From assembly GCA_902806595.1 (NCBI GenBank), contig CADCXC010000004.1, positions 682,001 through 746,000 on the forward strand: a stretch of 64,000 nucleotides of DNA. Direction: 5' to 3'. Source of the DNA: Pyrenopolyporus hunteri (lineage: Eukaryota > Ascomycota > Sordariomycetes > Xylariales > Hypoxylaceae). Made by a program: the position numbers and the translations under genes. Below the pieces are notes generated by a model, which made no database searches, had not been told where the DNA came from, and was given only the letters and a program-made list of their open reading frames with translations. The first letter of the stretch is position 1. Each line of letters opens with the position of its first letter. Of this stretch, positions 10,601-22,937 are shown piece by piece.

Positions 10601-11371
10601 ATTTGCGGCGTCTTGGGTTGGGCAGGTACCTGGGGATACGATCTGAGCAGTACCTCTTCCCCCGGTACTGTACGGGAAATACAAATACCTAACGGTGCCT
10701 ACAGTACCCTAACACGGCGTCAATACAGTCCTATATTCTAAGGTTCTTGTGGCTCTAGCGTCCGGCCGCCCCCACAGACGCTGGAATGAGTTTTGGACCA
10801 TCCATCATCCGCGCTAAGCCTGCTTCGCCAGTACACAACTTGAACATTTTACAGGGCACTCGACCACGCTAAATCACCAGTACGTACCGGCGCCGTTCAG
10901 GGCTCCCAGGGCTTTTCTCACCCGGCTCCCCCTACAATACCCCGCTCTCATTGGCCCGTTCCCAGGTGCTGACTGCAGCTTCGACACACCCGACACTTCG
11001 GGCTTTTGGCTCGTTCCATCGATTCTTCCAGTCCACCACATCTCATGTCCCAAAATCCATCCGTCCATCCATCCCGTCAATTCCACTTCTCCTCACTATT
11101 CATTCCCTCAACCTCCCCGCCAGCAGTTGTAGAGGTTGTCGCCTTTTCCAAAAGAGAGAGAGAGAGAGAGAAAGGTAGAGAGAAGAAGCCGCCCTTACGA
11201 CACTCTCCCGGTTTTTCCTCCTCTTTCCCTTACTCTTCTTTCTTTTTTTTCTTCTCTTCCTAATTCCTTTCTCATTCTTCCTTCTTTGAACTTCCCGCTC
11301 GAGATACCCCATTTCCTCTCCTCAAACCCATTTCCCACGCCCATTCCTTCTTCAACACCCCCAGTTTCACC
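7637..11371. other. 3.7-kb intergenic region, no gene supported
   Basis: AT-richer than the genes, with many stops in every frame. It carries dispersed TAGGTAGGTAC words (8190-8215, 8950-9020, 9905-9985, 10145-10205, 10280-10310), GATACCGTCGATACC repeats at about 9645-9690 and GTATGTATGTAG-like microsatellites near 9195-9255. The right end (about 11040-11371) is the CT/GA-rich leader and promoter of the KH gene. A 93-codon plus frame at 8456-8737 shows no family features. Confidence 0.6.
11152..11171. repeat. (AG)n microsatellite in the 5' leader of the KH gene
   Basis: About ten AG units followed by GA-rich and then long CT-rich sequence up to about 11290. It lies about 200 bp before the start codon at 11372. 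Such tracts are common in fungal promoters. Confidence 0.85.
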
Positions 11372-14300
11372 ATGCAAAAACTCGCCAACATGCGTCACTG
11401 GCCCGAGAGGATGAGCCCCAACTTCGGCGCGTCGTCGAGACCAAATATGAACATGACCGCCATAAATCCCCATCAGAAGGCTGGAGCTCCGGGAGCTTCC
11501 TTAAGTCCCTCCCCCGCCGCCGATTCCACCATTCACTTCGCCTTCAACGTTCCTTTCGCCTCCGACCTCGCCGGCCCTAACACCGAGGAGATCCTACATG
11601 CGACGGGCGATGCCGTTTTCCGTTGGACGCATCCGGGAGACGCCCCCGACGACGTCCCCGTCTACGAGTTACCCGTCCATGCCCAGAATCTAACCAATCT
11701 GCGGAACCTATGTAGGGAACTTACCAAGGGCCCCTTGCCGATCGAAGCCCACGTCATATCGAGCGTACCCAAGGGTTTCAAGTCGCAAGTCACCACCGTG
11801 TGCCTTTCCGGCTCTCCGGAACTCGTTCACAAGAGTCGTGAGACCATCTTGAGCGATACCCCTCTAGCACTGGTATGCACATCTTTGCCCTTTCAGCGAC
11901 GACGTAAAGATGCGTATGGCTAAACTCAGTGTTGTAGAGGTGTACCACCGTTGACGTAGATTACGGGTTGATCGTCGACTCTCAAGCTGGCGCATTGCAG
12001 AAGAACGTTACCGATGCCCTAGATACCTTCGCGGTATTCTGCGGGGTCGATATCTTTATCCTAGGCCCTAAGCTTACCCCCACGGTCGACGGCCTCAATG
12101 GCGACGTCGAGGTTATCCGAGATCAAAGGTGGAGGGTTGCCATCTACGGAGATATCGAGTCTACCGAGCATGCCAAGACCCAGGTCCTCATCTTCATTGA
12201 CAAATTGGTACATTTAGTAGCCCAATCCCGTAACCGGTATCATGCATAGTACTAACGTCGAATGTAGCTTGGACGTCAACTAGACATAATGCGTTTCGAG
12301 AGCACATTACACCCAATCGTCTGCGGCCGTTCGCGGAAGAACATCAAACTGATCGAGTCGGTGACTAACACGGCCATTTACTTCCCCCCATTCGCTCAAT
12401 TGCACCGGTATTGCCCTCCGAACGCGAGTCGTCGAAATCCAGAAGAGATTTTTATCACGGGCGAGAATCCTCAAGGCATAGAATTAGCTAAGCGTAAAAT
12501 CCACGAGTTGGTCAACAGGACCAAGCTCTTCATTAAAGACGCTGTAGTCTCACCCCCCAAGATCGATAGCATCTTACTTGGACGAATGGACAAGGTTCGG
12601 AAGATCATGGAAACCAACGGAACGTACATTATGTTTCCTCCATTAGCTTCTCAGCGTAACATGATTAGGGTCCAGGGTGTTGAAGGACTTCATATCGAGC
12701 GTACTATGAAGGAAATCATGTCCCTCGTATGTCCCCAAAAATGCACACCGGCTTAGGGGTATATGCTAACCCACAACTTAGGCCGGTCAGTTCTATTTTG
12801 CGTCTTGGTGGATTCAGCAAGCCGGCATTTCACAGCTCCCAGGCCCTCACGAAATCCGCGCCATGTTAGGCGACATCTCTGCCAATTCTGATGCAGATAT
12901 CTCCTTCGATAAAATGACGTTCACGATTAACGGCTCCGATGATGCCGTGAAGCAGGCTCTGGGAGTGCTTTCTCAGATTAAGTTCGTGAACCAGACTCAG
13001 CATCAAATTCGGGTTAAGATTGAGCTCGCCAATGAACACAAGGAGTTTGTCTCTGGGAAGAAAAACGGCAAGATTAATAAGATTATGACACAGAGTAGGT
13101 GATACCCCGATATGTTTTACGGATCTATCTAACGCAGTATAGGCAACGTTCAAATCATTTTCGACAGTTTCAGGGAATATAATTTTGACATCGATGTTAT
13201 CGCACCGTCGTATGACTCCATGAAACAAGGAATGACGTTAGTAGAGCAGGAAATGCCCGCGTCCATTTCCTTCCACGTTCCTGATCAATACCACAAGCGA
13301 ATCATTGGTATTGGAGGCCAGCACATCCAGCGGATCATGAAGAAGCATTCTGTTTTCGTCAAGTTCTCAAATGCTATGGATCGTGGTAAGAATTACCCGT
13401 ATAGTGGCGCTATGGTTCAAGGTTTATTAACAAGCATATTAGGAGGTATGGGCCGCGAAGACGATGATGTCAAGGTGGATAACGTTATCTGCCGCACACC
13501 AGCTCGAAATGCTCAGAATCTTGAGTTAGTGAAGACGGAGATTCTCGACATGGTGGATAGGGCGGTAAGTTGCTAATGTTCAAAGACGTCTCCCGGTTAA
13601 GACTGCTAACGGATATATCATATAGCACTCGGAGTTTACTTCTCAGATCGTGCACGTTGATCGTCTTTATCACCGGCAGCTTATCTCCCGTCTCCAGGAG
13701 ATCGAGGAGCTCGAGAAGAAGTGGAACTGCAAGATCATTTTCCCCAGTACCGAGCAGGCCAGCGATGAGGTGACCGTTACCGGTCCTGAATGGCAAGTGC
13801 CGCTTTGTGCCGATGAGTTCCTAGTAAGTCTAGCAGAACGTTTACTATATATGGGGCCAGTATTGACGATTGCTTAGGGTATGGTCCCTGAGACCCATGA
13901 ACTAGTTTTGACTCGAACTCCATCCCTCGTCAAATTCCTCGAGTCCCCCGCATTTGTGAATGAGCTCATCTCGAAACTGAAGACTCAGCATGAAGTAACA
14001 CTTGAGGTGCATGACAACCCTGAAGAGAAAACTGACGAAGGAGAACGCACCGTAACTCTACTTTGGAAGCTTACCCGCAACAACACCGGTGGCCTCCGAG
14101 ACGCCATTGACTTCCTCATGCAACAGTTTGCAGCCGCAGGCGCTGACGCCACCATTGTCAAGGGTGCGATCCCTCGTCCGAAATCGGACTCGTTCGAAGA
14201 CTCGTTGCAGTATTTCGACTCGAAGCTGTTGCAGCACGCCCCTACTCCTATCGGGACTGATTCACCTACGAAACCAGCCTTTGGCGAGGAAATGACCCAG

Positions 14301-14702
14301 CAGCGAACCAGCACCATTTTCGACAAGCTTCGGAAGCCGTCTCAACTTCTGTCGTCTCTCGATCGCAGAAAGAACAGCTCCCATTCGATGAACACATTCT
14401 TCAAGGGATCGAGCAATGTGTCCAAGTCATCTCTCATCTCGATAGACTCAACTCGCAGCTTCAACGCTGACCGAAACCCCTGGAACGATAGCGGCGTCAA
14501 TCTTCCAGACGACGACAACCATCCTTGGTCGAGCCGACACTTCAGCAACGGCTTCGACAACAAACTGACGCCTAACAGCATTCCGCACGGCGGCGACATG
14601 ACGCCGCGCCACAGCACGCGCGCGTCCGGCGACAGTGGCCGACCGTCAACTTCCCATTCCACAAATTCAGGATACCCCGGTCCAATTGGACCATACCGTT
14701 AG
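11372..14702 (+). CDS. Multi-KH-domain RNA-binding protein
   Basis: Seven exons: 11372-11872, 11938-12207, 12268-12726, 12782-13094, 13143-13564, 13626-13823 and 13878-14702, giving 995 residues. All joints keep the frame, and donors and acceptors are near consensus (GTATGC, GTACAT, GTATGT, GTAGGT, GTAAGT, GTAAGT). Several KH-like units follow one another. One near residues 265-350 has the loop GRSRKNIKLIE. One near 345-425 has LLGRMDKVRKIME. A canonical unit has RIIGIGGQHIQRIM with the GXXG at residues 570-573. More degenerate units follow at about 650-830. The first two loops lack the second Gly of GXXG, so nucleic-acid contact may rest mainly on the third. The C-terminal about 150 residues are a Ser/Asn/Thr-rich disordered tail. 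KH proteins bind single-stranded RNA and act in mRNA localisation, stability or translation; which role this one has is unknown. The general build recalls vigilin or Bicaudal-C proteins, but I do not claim orthology. Confidence 0.85.
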
Positions 14703-14800
14703 ATTCCGTCTTTTAGATGCTCTACGTGCAATACCCCCCGGCTGGATATACCCTGGCGTACAAATACCCGATCCTATGATCATGCATCGGTCGGCTCTGC

Positions 14801-14822
14801 TTTTTTTTTTTTTTTTTTTTTT
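14801..14822. repeat. Poly-T tract
   Basis: An uninterrupted run of 22 T about 100 bp downstream of the KH gene stop, within its probable 3' untranslated region. Confidence 0.9.
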
Positions 14823-15276
14823 CATCATCATTTTTTCCCCACCTCTCTGCTTTATAGTTTGTCTTCATTTTTATTGTCCCTTCAGGTTTTAAGGTTTATG
14901 GTTATCGCTTTCCCCGGCAGAACAGCCGGGCGAAGGCTGCGGACGACTTTACTTGACGCTTATATCCCCACGAGTACATCTGGACATGATACCACGAGCT
15001 GCGCGAGGCGGAATACGGCGTTGCAGATTGGAGCAGGAGGACGCCGTCGGATGATACCACAGAAAAGCACAGAAAATCTTCACAATTTGGGCAAATACCA
15101 CAGTTGCTGCGTTTTTGCGTTCGATCGGGTGGCGTTGGTCATTATTTTTATTCTTATCTCTTTACCTTTATAGGGTTTAGCTTGTTTAGGAGGAAGAAAG
15201 GGGGTTGCCCTTCGGACATCCCACTTCCTACCATCCATTCCACAGCGGAAGCCGTGCAAGGCAAGTGTCCATCTCG

Positions 15277-15360
15277 ATGGATTTAGCCATTATCGACGAA
15301 CAGACCAGCGAGCAGACCAGCGAGCATACCAGCGAGCAGAACAACGAGCAGTACAGCTAA
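15277..15360 (+). CDS. Possible 27-residue mini-ORF made of in-phase dodecamer repeats
   Basis: An ATG at 15277 opens a 27-codon frame ending in TAA at 15358. After MDLAIIDE it reads QTSE, QTSE, HTSE, QNNE and QYS, because a 12-bp unit (CAGACCAGCGAG) is repeated in phase. The frame is open upstream to about 15190 without another ATG. It could be a microprotein, the last exon of an unrecognised gene, or a chance frame over a tandem repeat. No homologue is known to me. Confidence that it is translated is low. Confidence 0.2.
   Translation: MDLAIIDEQTSEQTSEHTSEQNNEQYS
15301..15360 (+). repeat. Dodecamer tandem repeat, five units
   Basis: Unit CAGACCAGCGAG: two exact copies, then three diverged copies, the last running into the TAA. 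Confidence 0.85.
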
Positions 15361-15800
15361 ATGGAAGGGAGAAATGGGGGCCGGCTGGGAGGTAGACTGA
15401 CTTGCAAACACGGGCTCTTGAGGACGGGCGGGCGGATACCACCATGAACGATTGATGGCGTAGCTAGTAGGCTACGGTTGTACGATATCACAGAGATGAT
15501 AGGCAATGATACCCTCTGGTTCTGAAGCGGCTTGGTGTTTGTTGGCTGATCTGTTTGATTCTTATGTGGGTGGTTGTGATATTTGGTAGACGCGTTCGGT
15601 AGTGGCCGTACTTGAGCGTCAAAAGGGAGTATAGTGTAAGTGACGGGGACAAACGGGGATGTTGTCCCGCGGATGCGGATCACTAGGCAAACGCCAATCT
15701 GTTGCCGAACCGGTGGTGATGGGAAGATCATGCGAACAGGGGGAAACAAATGGAAAGATCTGGGGAGAAGATCGAATCAAGCTTGTTAATGACTGGGTTG

Positions 15801-15833
15801 ATGACTGGGAATGGCTGGGAATGGCTGGGAATG
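15801..15833 (+). repeat. Decamer tandem repeat
   Basis: Three copies of ATGGCTGGGA (the first reads ATGACTGGGA) followed by a partial copy. Confidence 0.85.
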
Positions 15834-16035
15834 TTACCTGGGTACTTATTCGACCTAGTGTAACGTACATCCTATAGGAGGCCATGTAAGTAGGTGAAGT
15901 TGGGAGTACAAGGGGCCAAGCAAGGTATGTATAGGTAGGTATGTAATAGGTGTATGCGTTGTACCTGCAAATTGTTGAAGCTGGATTGTGGTTTCTTTTT
16001 TGGGGTGGTTTTGATTTATTTAATTCATTTTATTC

Positions 16036-16069
16036 CCTCATCATCATCATTATTATTATCATTATCATC
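16036..16069 (+). repeat. ATC/ATT trinucleotide microsatellite
   Basis: Interrupted CAT/TAT triplets in noncoding DNA upstream of the acetyltransferase gene. Confidence 0.8.
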
Positions 16070-16647
16070 TCGTTCTTTCCTTCCAAAGGTCCTCTCTCCC
16101 CCTTGCGTTATTACTGCAGCTGCTTATTCCGGTTTTAGCAGGCACACTCGGCTCTTTTGTCGTGTCACAGGGTATTCAAGTACCGAACTCGGGACGTGGC
16201 ACACGCCACTTCTACCTTGTACTTTTCTACCTTGTACTTGCTATACGTACAAGACTCAGACTCACCATACCTCATCTCTCTTGGCCGTCCTACGTCCTAC
16301 CTTTATCTCCTAAGACAACTAAAGACACCTATTCGGCCTGACTGATATCATCACCGTCGTTTGATAAAACCCGGCCACTAACATCCCTCAGATCACTCAT
16401 CCAGCAGATTCGATAGTAAAGCCAGTAACTAGCATTCTTCATCGTATCGCAACATCTTAGGTCGACGGTTGTGCTTGTGCGTGCCCTCTGACATCTGCAC
16501 CCCGCCTCGCACCCGATACGACCTTGGCGCTCCCACATTCCCCCCCTCCCCCCAATTCCGTCACCCGTCCAATCCCCAACCGCTCGCATTCCAGGCTCCC
16601 AAGGCGGGTCCCCAGCCAATCGGAGGATACACGGGATCGACGAAACC

Positions 16648-17881
16648 ATGTCGGAATCTCCCGCCAAAGTCGGAGCACGGCCCGCGGACGAGCAGCCGTC
16701 GGGCGAGCCGGTAAAAGCCTATATCGCCGAGAACGCCGTCGACGACACCGAGGACATGCCCGAGGACGACTGTCGCGAGGCCGCTCGCACGAGCAGTTAC
16801 GACCGTCGCCATCACAATAACAGGGCGCCCGGTCGCCTCAATAGAGCCCAGGAGCTCGTGCCCTTCCCCTTCCTGCCCAATATTCGCCCCCTGACTATCT
16901 CCGACTTGGAGAGCTGCGTCGCGCTGGAGAACGCGGCGTTTGCGGACCCGGCGCATCGGTGCACTAGAGAGAAGGTATGCTTTTATTTCCTTTCTCGCCT
17001 CCTCGTTCCCTCTCCGGCCTGTTAAACCTCCTCGTTTCGCCTCATTCTCGATATTTAAATGATGTCCCCTTTTGGTATAATACGATACGTATAATCTCTA
17101 GTTTCCTTCAAGATAGGCCATCATCCCACGTGACTACACCTTATATATGCCTTCTGCCGATCTAGTTAATAGTTTATCTTAGTTCCCTTTCTCCATATAT
17201 AAAGCCCGCCTATAGTCAAAGATTACTAACCCGCAGCTAGTTCGAGTATCGCCTATCGGCATGTCCGGAGCTATGCCTCGGTCTCTTCTGTACCGTGGTC
17301 CCCGAACAGGCCGGGGACTTCGAGATCGACACGCTCGCACCGGCGCACCCTGTGGAGTCGGGCCGCGGCAACGGCGCCAAGAGCGTTCTCATGGCGCACA
17401 TCGTAGCGACAAGGTCGTATGGAGACGTCGTGACCGACGCTGCCATGGACTACCCTCGTGACTTCCGTGAAAACAAGCGCAACACCACCTCCGTGGGCCA
17501 CCAGGAGGCCGGCCCCACTGTCTGCCTTCATTCGTTTGCCGTGCACCCCAAGCTGCAGGGCTGCGGCCTAGGGAAGCTCATCATGAAGGCGTATCTCCAG
17601 CAACTGAAGTACGCCGAGTGTGCTGAGCGCTGCTCGCTCATCTGCAAGGATGTAGGTATTTTTTTTTTTTTGTCGTGCTGTGCTTCTTATCCCTTCCGAG
17701 TGGTTTGGCTATTCCTTAGGCTAACACTCCCTTACCTTAGTACCTGGTCAGCTTCTACGAGCGATTCGGCTTCAAGCATCTAGGACCGAGCCGAGCTAGC
17801 TTCGGGGGCGGAGGCTGGCACGACATGACGCTCCTGATTGCCGACGTGCCTCCATACCCGGGTAGACAGTCGCGAAGGTAA
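16648..17881 (+). CDS. GNAT acetyltransferase, AANAT/PAA1-like
   Basis: Three exons: 16648-16974, 17241-17651 and 17741-17881, giving 292 residues. After an acidic, disordered N-terminus of about 75 residues, the GNAT fold begins at IRPLTISDLESCVALENAAF. The acetyl-CoA loop is QGCGLGK (residues 215-221), preceded by CLHSFAVHP, which carries the His pair used by serotonin N-acetyltransferases. The last exon supplies YLVSFYERFGFKHLG, the usual C-terminal Tyr motif. The family includes animal AANAT and yeast polyamine acetyltransferase Paa1; an arylalkylamine or polyamine substrate is therefore likely but unproven. There is an insertion of about 45 residues between the EYRLSACPE segment and the core. 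Intron 1 is long (266 bp) and ends at CTAG (17237-17240) rather than the nearer CAG (17234-17236), because only the former keeps the EKFEYRL junction. No targeting signal is evident. Confidence 0.88.
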
Positions 17882-19932
17882 TCCGCATTTCCTTTTTCGC
17901 TTCGGACATCTAGGCTAAGCGTGAAGTAGGTCGAAATGAGGTGAGGTGAGATTAGCATTGCGCGCTTGAAAGCAACAGTTTGCGAATTCTGATACCCAAT
18001 CATGGAAGAAAAACTACCGGGTGAGAATGATCTCGGCATTTTACGTAGGAGCCCGGTCCGTTCGTCACGATGAACGAACAGGCGCAAGGCGGACCAATTA
18101 CCGCCGTCTGATTACGGCTCTCCCTGCATAGCAAGATGGATGGAAACAAGGCTGGGCATTTTCCGCAAAGCATAGAACTCCAATGGAGCATGTACAACAG
18201 CTAGATAAACTTCGCTAGATACTACGCGATACCTACCTCATGCATTTCCGCTATTTTAAATCCATTTCTATTGCCTCCTTAGGCATGTCTAACCCGTATT
18301 CATAGTAGTAGCCCCGCGAGGTCGAACCGTGACGAAGCCCGGACCGGACTCCTCGGCCTCCTTTAGAGGACGAGAATTTCTCGTCCGAGGCCGCATGTGG
18401 TATAGCGGCGTGGTGCTGATTAATGCAGACGTGATGACGTTTCCTTTTTATCTCTTAATTCTTTTGCTCTAAATCTTTTTTTTTTCGTCCTTTCCTTTTG
18501 GGTCCGTGTCCTGCGCTTACGGCTTTTACGTACACGAGGTTAAGGGAATAGGGGTTTTGGGGGTTGGGTTGGGTTGGAGAGAAAGAGGGAAGAAGGGGGA
18601 GAATTGCCTAAGAGAGTAATCCGTTAGGCGAGGGTGAGCTGGCGAGTGATTATGATGCTTATGGTTATGATGGGTGATGATGGTGATGGGTCGAGTGTTA
18701 TGTCATACGACCGGTTTGACTGACTGACTGACTGACTTGACTAAATAACTGCTAACCGCTAACTGATAACTGCTAACAAACTAGCAACTAACAACTACTC
18801 GGATAGGTATGTCCCATGGTGATATTTATGCTTAAATGCGGTATACACGTAGGTCTAGGTAGGTAGGTAGTTCTACCTCCTATGTATAGGAACAAGTAAG
18901 AGCAAGTAGGCATCATGTAGCTATACATGGCCAACTACCACATACACGCGTCGTATTCTCGCCCTCCCATTGCCCTCCCTTCCTCGCCGTTTCATTCCTC
19001 TTTTTTCTGCCCCGTGCCCCGTGCCTCATGCCCTGTGCCTAGTGCTCGTAGGCCGGGCTAATAGGTAGGTACCTAGGTAGCCAGGGTATAGGAATTCCAT
19101 AAGCGTACCTTATATCGCGATACCCGTACCTAAATAAACCTACCCCTGGTAAGTAGGTGAGTAGGTATTACCAGGAGCAAAGCCAAGAATTAGGAATAAA
19201 CGAAACGGGTAATAAACAGCGTAGGCAAATCCTGCCTAGGTAGGTACACAGGTCCTACCTATGGATATATCCATATCGAAGACCACTCTAATCACCAGGT
19301 CGGTAGCCTACGTCGACCCCGTATATTCGGGGTGTTAATGACATCAGCATACCCCCATGCCGTGTTGACCTACGTAGGTATGTAGGGTGCTTATTTACCT
19401 AGGTAGGTAAGTTAGATATCTACTATACCAACATTGATATGCTTAGGAAGGTATATAGGTTTACTGGGTGCTTTGGAGTAAGCGAAGATAATGAAGGCTA
19501 ACTAGAACTCCATGAATACTATACGGCGATAACCCTGCCTTACTCTTCCTCAGTTGGCTGATATAACAGGTAGGTAGAGATGATGTATGGCAATCTGTAG
19601 ACAATGGGCCGGGTGGATAGGCAGTTGTCAAGCAACGTGTGTTGTATCTCCCCGAGGTGGTACCTACGACCGCCGTCCGTACAATATCTTAGCCGAGGGC
19701 TTTGTATACTATGACGGGATTATATCGCATAATCATTGAGACGGCAGTAACATGTCAATTTGAAAATAGAATCGTTCTCAATGATCGATTGGCTCAACTA
19801 AATTTACCTAGCTGTGACCGAATGGATAGCGTAACTGGCACTCGTCGCACCAACCCCTGAACGCCTAAAGTAAACCCTGACATGCCCTCGTCAATCAAAC
19901 TATGTACAGCGTGAGGACGTGAAATGCAAATC
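17882..19932. other. Intergenic region between convergent genes, no gene supported
   Basis: About 2 kb containing microsatellites (TGAC at 18718-18738, GGTTGGGTTGG at about 18560-18575) and many TAGGTAGGTAC words at 18850-19400. No frame has support from motif, splice structure or length. Confidence 0.6.
18718..18738 (+). repeat. (TGAC)n microsatellite
   Basis: Five tandem TGAC units in noncoding DNA. Confidence 0.85.
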
Positions 19933-22125
19933 TTAGCGCCGAGAGGTCTTGCCCATGCTTCGTTTACCGGCGAACTAAGATTATCGTTAGCAAAATGTTC
20001 CACGATAGCTGCGTAATGGGGAAACTTACCAAGTGCTTGGGCAGCGAAGCACCAATATGTCGGTCTGCCTCGCCCTGTCTGGCCATCCGGTTCATCTTCC
20101 TCTGGCTTAGCTTAGCCTGCCTCTCTGCCTTGGACCGCATTGTCTCATCCTGGACACCATCCTCACGCCTGTTCGTCGCCGGCTGGCTTCTGGCTCGGCT
20201 CTTGGACCGCAGCCTCTCCCTTGGCGTCTCATCGACATCCATGGCGTTCGAGTCTTCGGTGCCGAGGCGGCTTCTAGTGAGAGAACGTCCACGGGTTACC
20301 GTCTGCGTTCTTGCTCTTAGGTGTAGATCTTCGGTGTCAACGCCCATCTCATCAAGAGTTTCTTCGAGCTGAGATAGCGGTTTCTTGATGGCTTTCCGAG
20401 GTAGGGCCGCGCGGTTCTTGACCCTGCGCATCCTCGACTCATTACGAATCAAGGCCTGCTTTTCTCGGATAATTTCTGCCTTCACTCTAATATCGGCCTC
20501 TTCCGCGTCGTCGATCTCCTCGTCCGAGTCGTAGTACCCTTCGGCCTCTAGCCGCTCCTCTTCCTCCTCTAGCGCCTGCAGCTTAGCATCGATATCAGGG
20601 TCGATGTAGTCGTAGACATTCTTGCCGTCGTAGATCTCTGGGATTCTATCATGCTTCCACTCAGGGTTCGCGAGAATATAATCCGCCTTCAAGTCTACGT
20701 TATAAACACCAGCGCCACCGTTTTCGGCCTCGACGTCGCGAGCCAACTTGCGTCGTTGGGGATCTTCCTTGTCGTATTTCTTGAGGTTCTTTACGGCGTC
20801 AGGGATAAAGGTCTCAAGCGCGGCGCCACCCATGGGCTGCGCTACGTGAATTCTGGCCATCACATCGGCCAATCTACCGCCAACAGCACCGCTGTTTGAC
20901 GTGCCGGCCTTCAGCTTCTGAGCAACTCTGTCCGCGAGAAGCCGTTCACAAGCGGCATTCTTGACTTCTTGAACACCCTCTTGCGTGTTGCAAGAAAGCT
21001 GCAGCAGTTCCACCTCACCCGAAGATACCAGGGCCTGTAGTTCGCCGCTAGTCTTCTCATCTAGCTCTTCTGGCCTTAGGATGTCGATTTTGTTGATGAC
21101 AATGAAGACGAGCTTGTTGGAGAATAAGGGCTTGATACTCTTGAATAGTTGCATTTGCGCGGCGACTGAATAACCGCACTGCTCAGAAAGGTCCATGAAG
21201 TAGAGGATAGCGGACCTCAAATGCGCAATAGCAGTAATAGACTGCATTTCTATCGTGTTCATCTCTTCTAGCGGGTGGTCGAGGATACCGGGGCTATTTC
21301 ACCATCAGCGCCAAACTCGATTTCGATCTCTATTTCCAGTAGAGTAACGCGGTCACCGGAAAAGGAGAGAAAAGAAACTTACGTATCGATAGCCTGGAAA
21401 CGAAGGTACTTGTAATCGAAATGACCGACAAATAGACTCTTGGTAGTGAAAGCATAGGGCTGGACGTCGACGTCGGCTCTAGTTATGCTTCGCAGGAAGC
21501 TCGACTTGCCGACATTGGGGTATCCGCATATCAAGAGAGTGCGGGTGGTGGGGTCGATGGACGGAAGTCGACCAAGATGTTGGCGGACCTGGTCGAGATA
21601 GAGTAGAGGGTCCTTTAGCCGCTTCGTGATGGTGGCCATTCGACCGAGGGCGGCTCTCTTGAGCTGCTTGCACTGGAACAGACTCTGGGCATATTTGAGG
21701 AGTCGCACGTAATCTCTCGATATGGTTTCGATAAGGTGCTTGGCCGTGGAAAGATGGCCGAGGGCGATCTTGAAATGGTCGGCATCGTAGAGGGTGTTTA
21801 GAAGATCCTTGTGGAATGGGTGGATGTCCTGAAGTCGGGGAAAGCTCTCGAGGATTTGGGCGAACTTTTCGGAGAAGGTCTCTTGGGTAAATTTAACCTT
21901 TCGCGTGTAGAATCCTGTAGGAAGGGGTAAGTATGCGAAGCAGATCGCGAAACAGGCCGGTTTTGAATAGAGCAGAGTGTACGAACCTCGAATACGGCTG
22001 ATCTTGAATCCCGACCTGATCTGCGTGGGGAGTCGTCGCTGGGTTCTCGACAGAACGATGTCGAGAAACTCCTGCGACGTGGGCACAGGTGGGATATCCT
22101 TCCAGGTAGTCTTCATCTTGGGCAA
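19933..22125 (-). CDS. NOG1: Nucleolar GTP-binding protein 1 (60S ribosome biogenesis GTPase)
   Basis: Four exons on the minus strand: 22125-21987, 21914-21383, 21293-20030 and 19974-19933, giving 658 residues (yeast Nog1 is similar in size). The N-terminus TWKDIPPVPTSQEFLDIVLS matches the Nog1 start; translation may begin at Met1 or Met4. GTPase motifs: G1 GYPNVGKSS (177-185), G3 DTPG (223-226) and G4 NKID (291-294). The NOGCT region and a charged, Arg/Ser-rich tail follow. The final 42-nt exon encodes FAGKRSMGKTSRR, the conserved end of the family, and would be missed without the GTAAGT donor at 20029. Nog1 associates with pre-60S particles in nucleolus and cytoplasm, where its C-terminal tail probes the peptide exit tunnel; this is known from yeast. 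It is divergent from URA5 with about 810 bp between starts. Confidence 0.95.
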
Positions 22126-22937
22126 CAGGCGACGAATATGCGCTGTTTGGAGGATTGGTGAGGATTGGTCGAACAGCTGTGTTGAGTGCAGCTGTTTGGG
22201 TTTGGCCTTCTCGACCTTCTATTTTGTCAAATTGAACAAAAAGAGGCGGAGTTGAGGGACCGGTGGGAGTCGCACTTTTGCGAAATCTTGGCGCAGAAAA
22301 ATTCCTTATCGCGCTATCTTATCTCAACCTTATCTTATCATTTTTATCGCCGACGCTCGACTCCGTATTAAATTTAGTGGGAAGAAAGCTGAACAAGAGA
22401 ATTATCGAGGCCATCTGCGGAAAAAAAAAAAACAGTTAGATGAGACAACGGAAATAAAAATTGTATCCAATTCGTGATTTAAATTTCCGCATAGTTACAG
22501 AAAGGCAAAACTGGAGATAGTAGAAAGGATATAGTCCGAACCAAGATTGGGAGGTTACCCTTTACCTGCCTGTTATCCGTAAGTCGACCTCTCTTTTTTT
22601 ACCCCGCCATGAGGCTTATATCCCATATCCCATATCCCATCCCACTTTCGATGATATCCCACTTTCGGGAGCTTATTCCCCTATTCGTATTGAAATCTGA
22701 GATATCTGGGTCTGGGGTAGGGCTTTGCATTTGCACGTTGCCTCATCTTAGACCTCCCACTTATTTGTTCTTATCCGTCACCGTCAACAGGACTCCGGTC
22801 AAGATTTCTTCACTTGATACACCTATATGTTAATCTAGGTCCTTAGCCATAGATACCTATTCATCATAGTCCGCTTCCTTTAAACATGTCTTGAGAGTTC
22901 AAGTAGCTAATTCTAACGTAGAAGATACCGTGACAAC
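22126..22937. promoter_or_regulatory. Divergent promoter region of NOG1 and URA5
   Basis: About 810 bp between the two start codons. It holds a run of A (about 22421-22432), CATATCCC repeats at about 22618-22642 and pyrimidine-rich stretches. I see no certain TATA box or named operator. Confidence 0.5.

Larger units (their letters stand above)
14703..16647. other. Intergenic region between the KH and acetyltransferase genes
   Basis: About 1.9 kb with no conserved gene. It holds a poly-T tract (14801-14822), a dodecamer tandem repeat in a short open frame (15190-15360), a decamer repeat (15801-15833) and an ATC/ATT microsatellite (16036-16069). The right part (about 16480-16647) is pyrimidine-rich and probably promoter and leader for the acetyltransferase gene. 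Confidence 0.55.
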
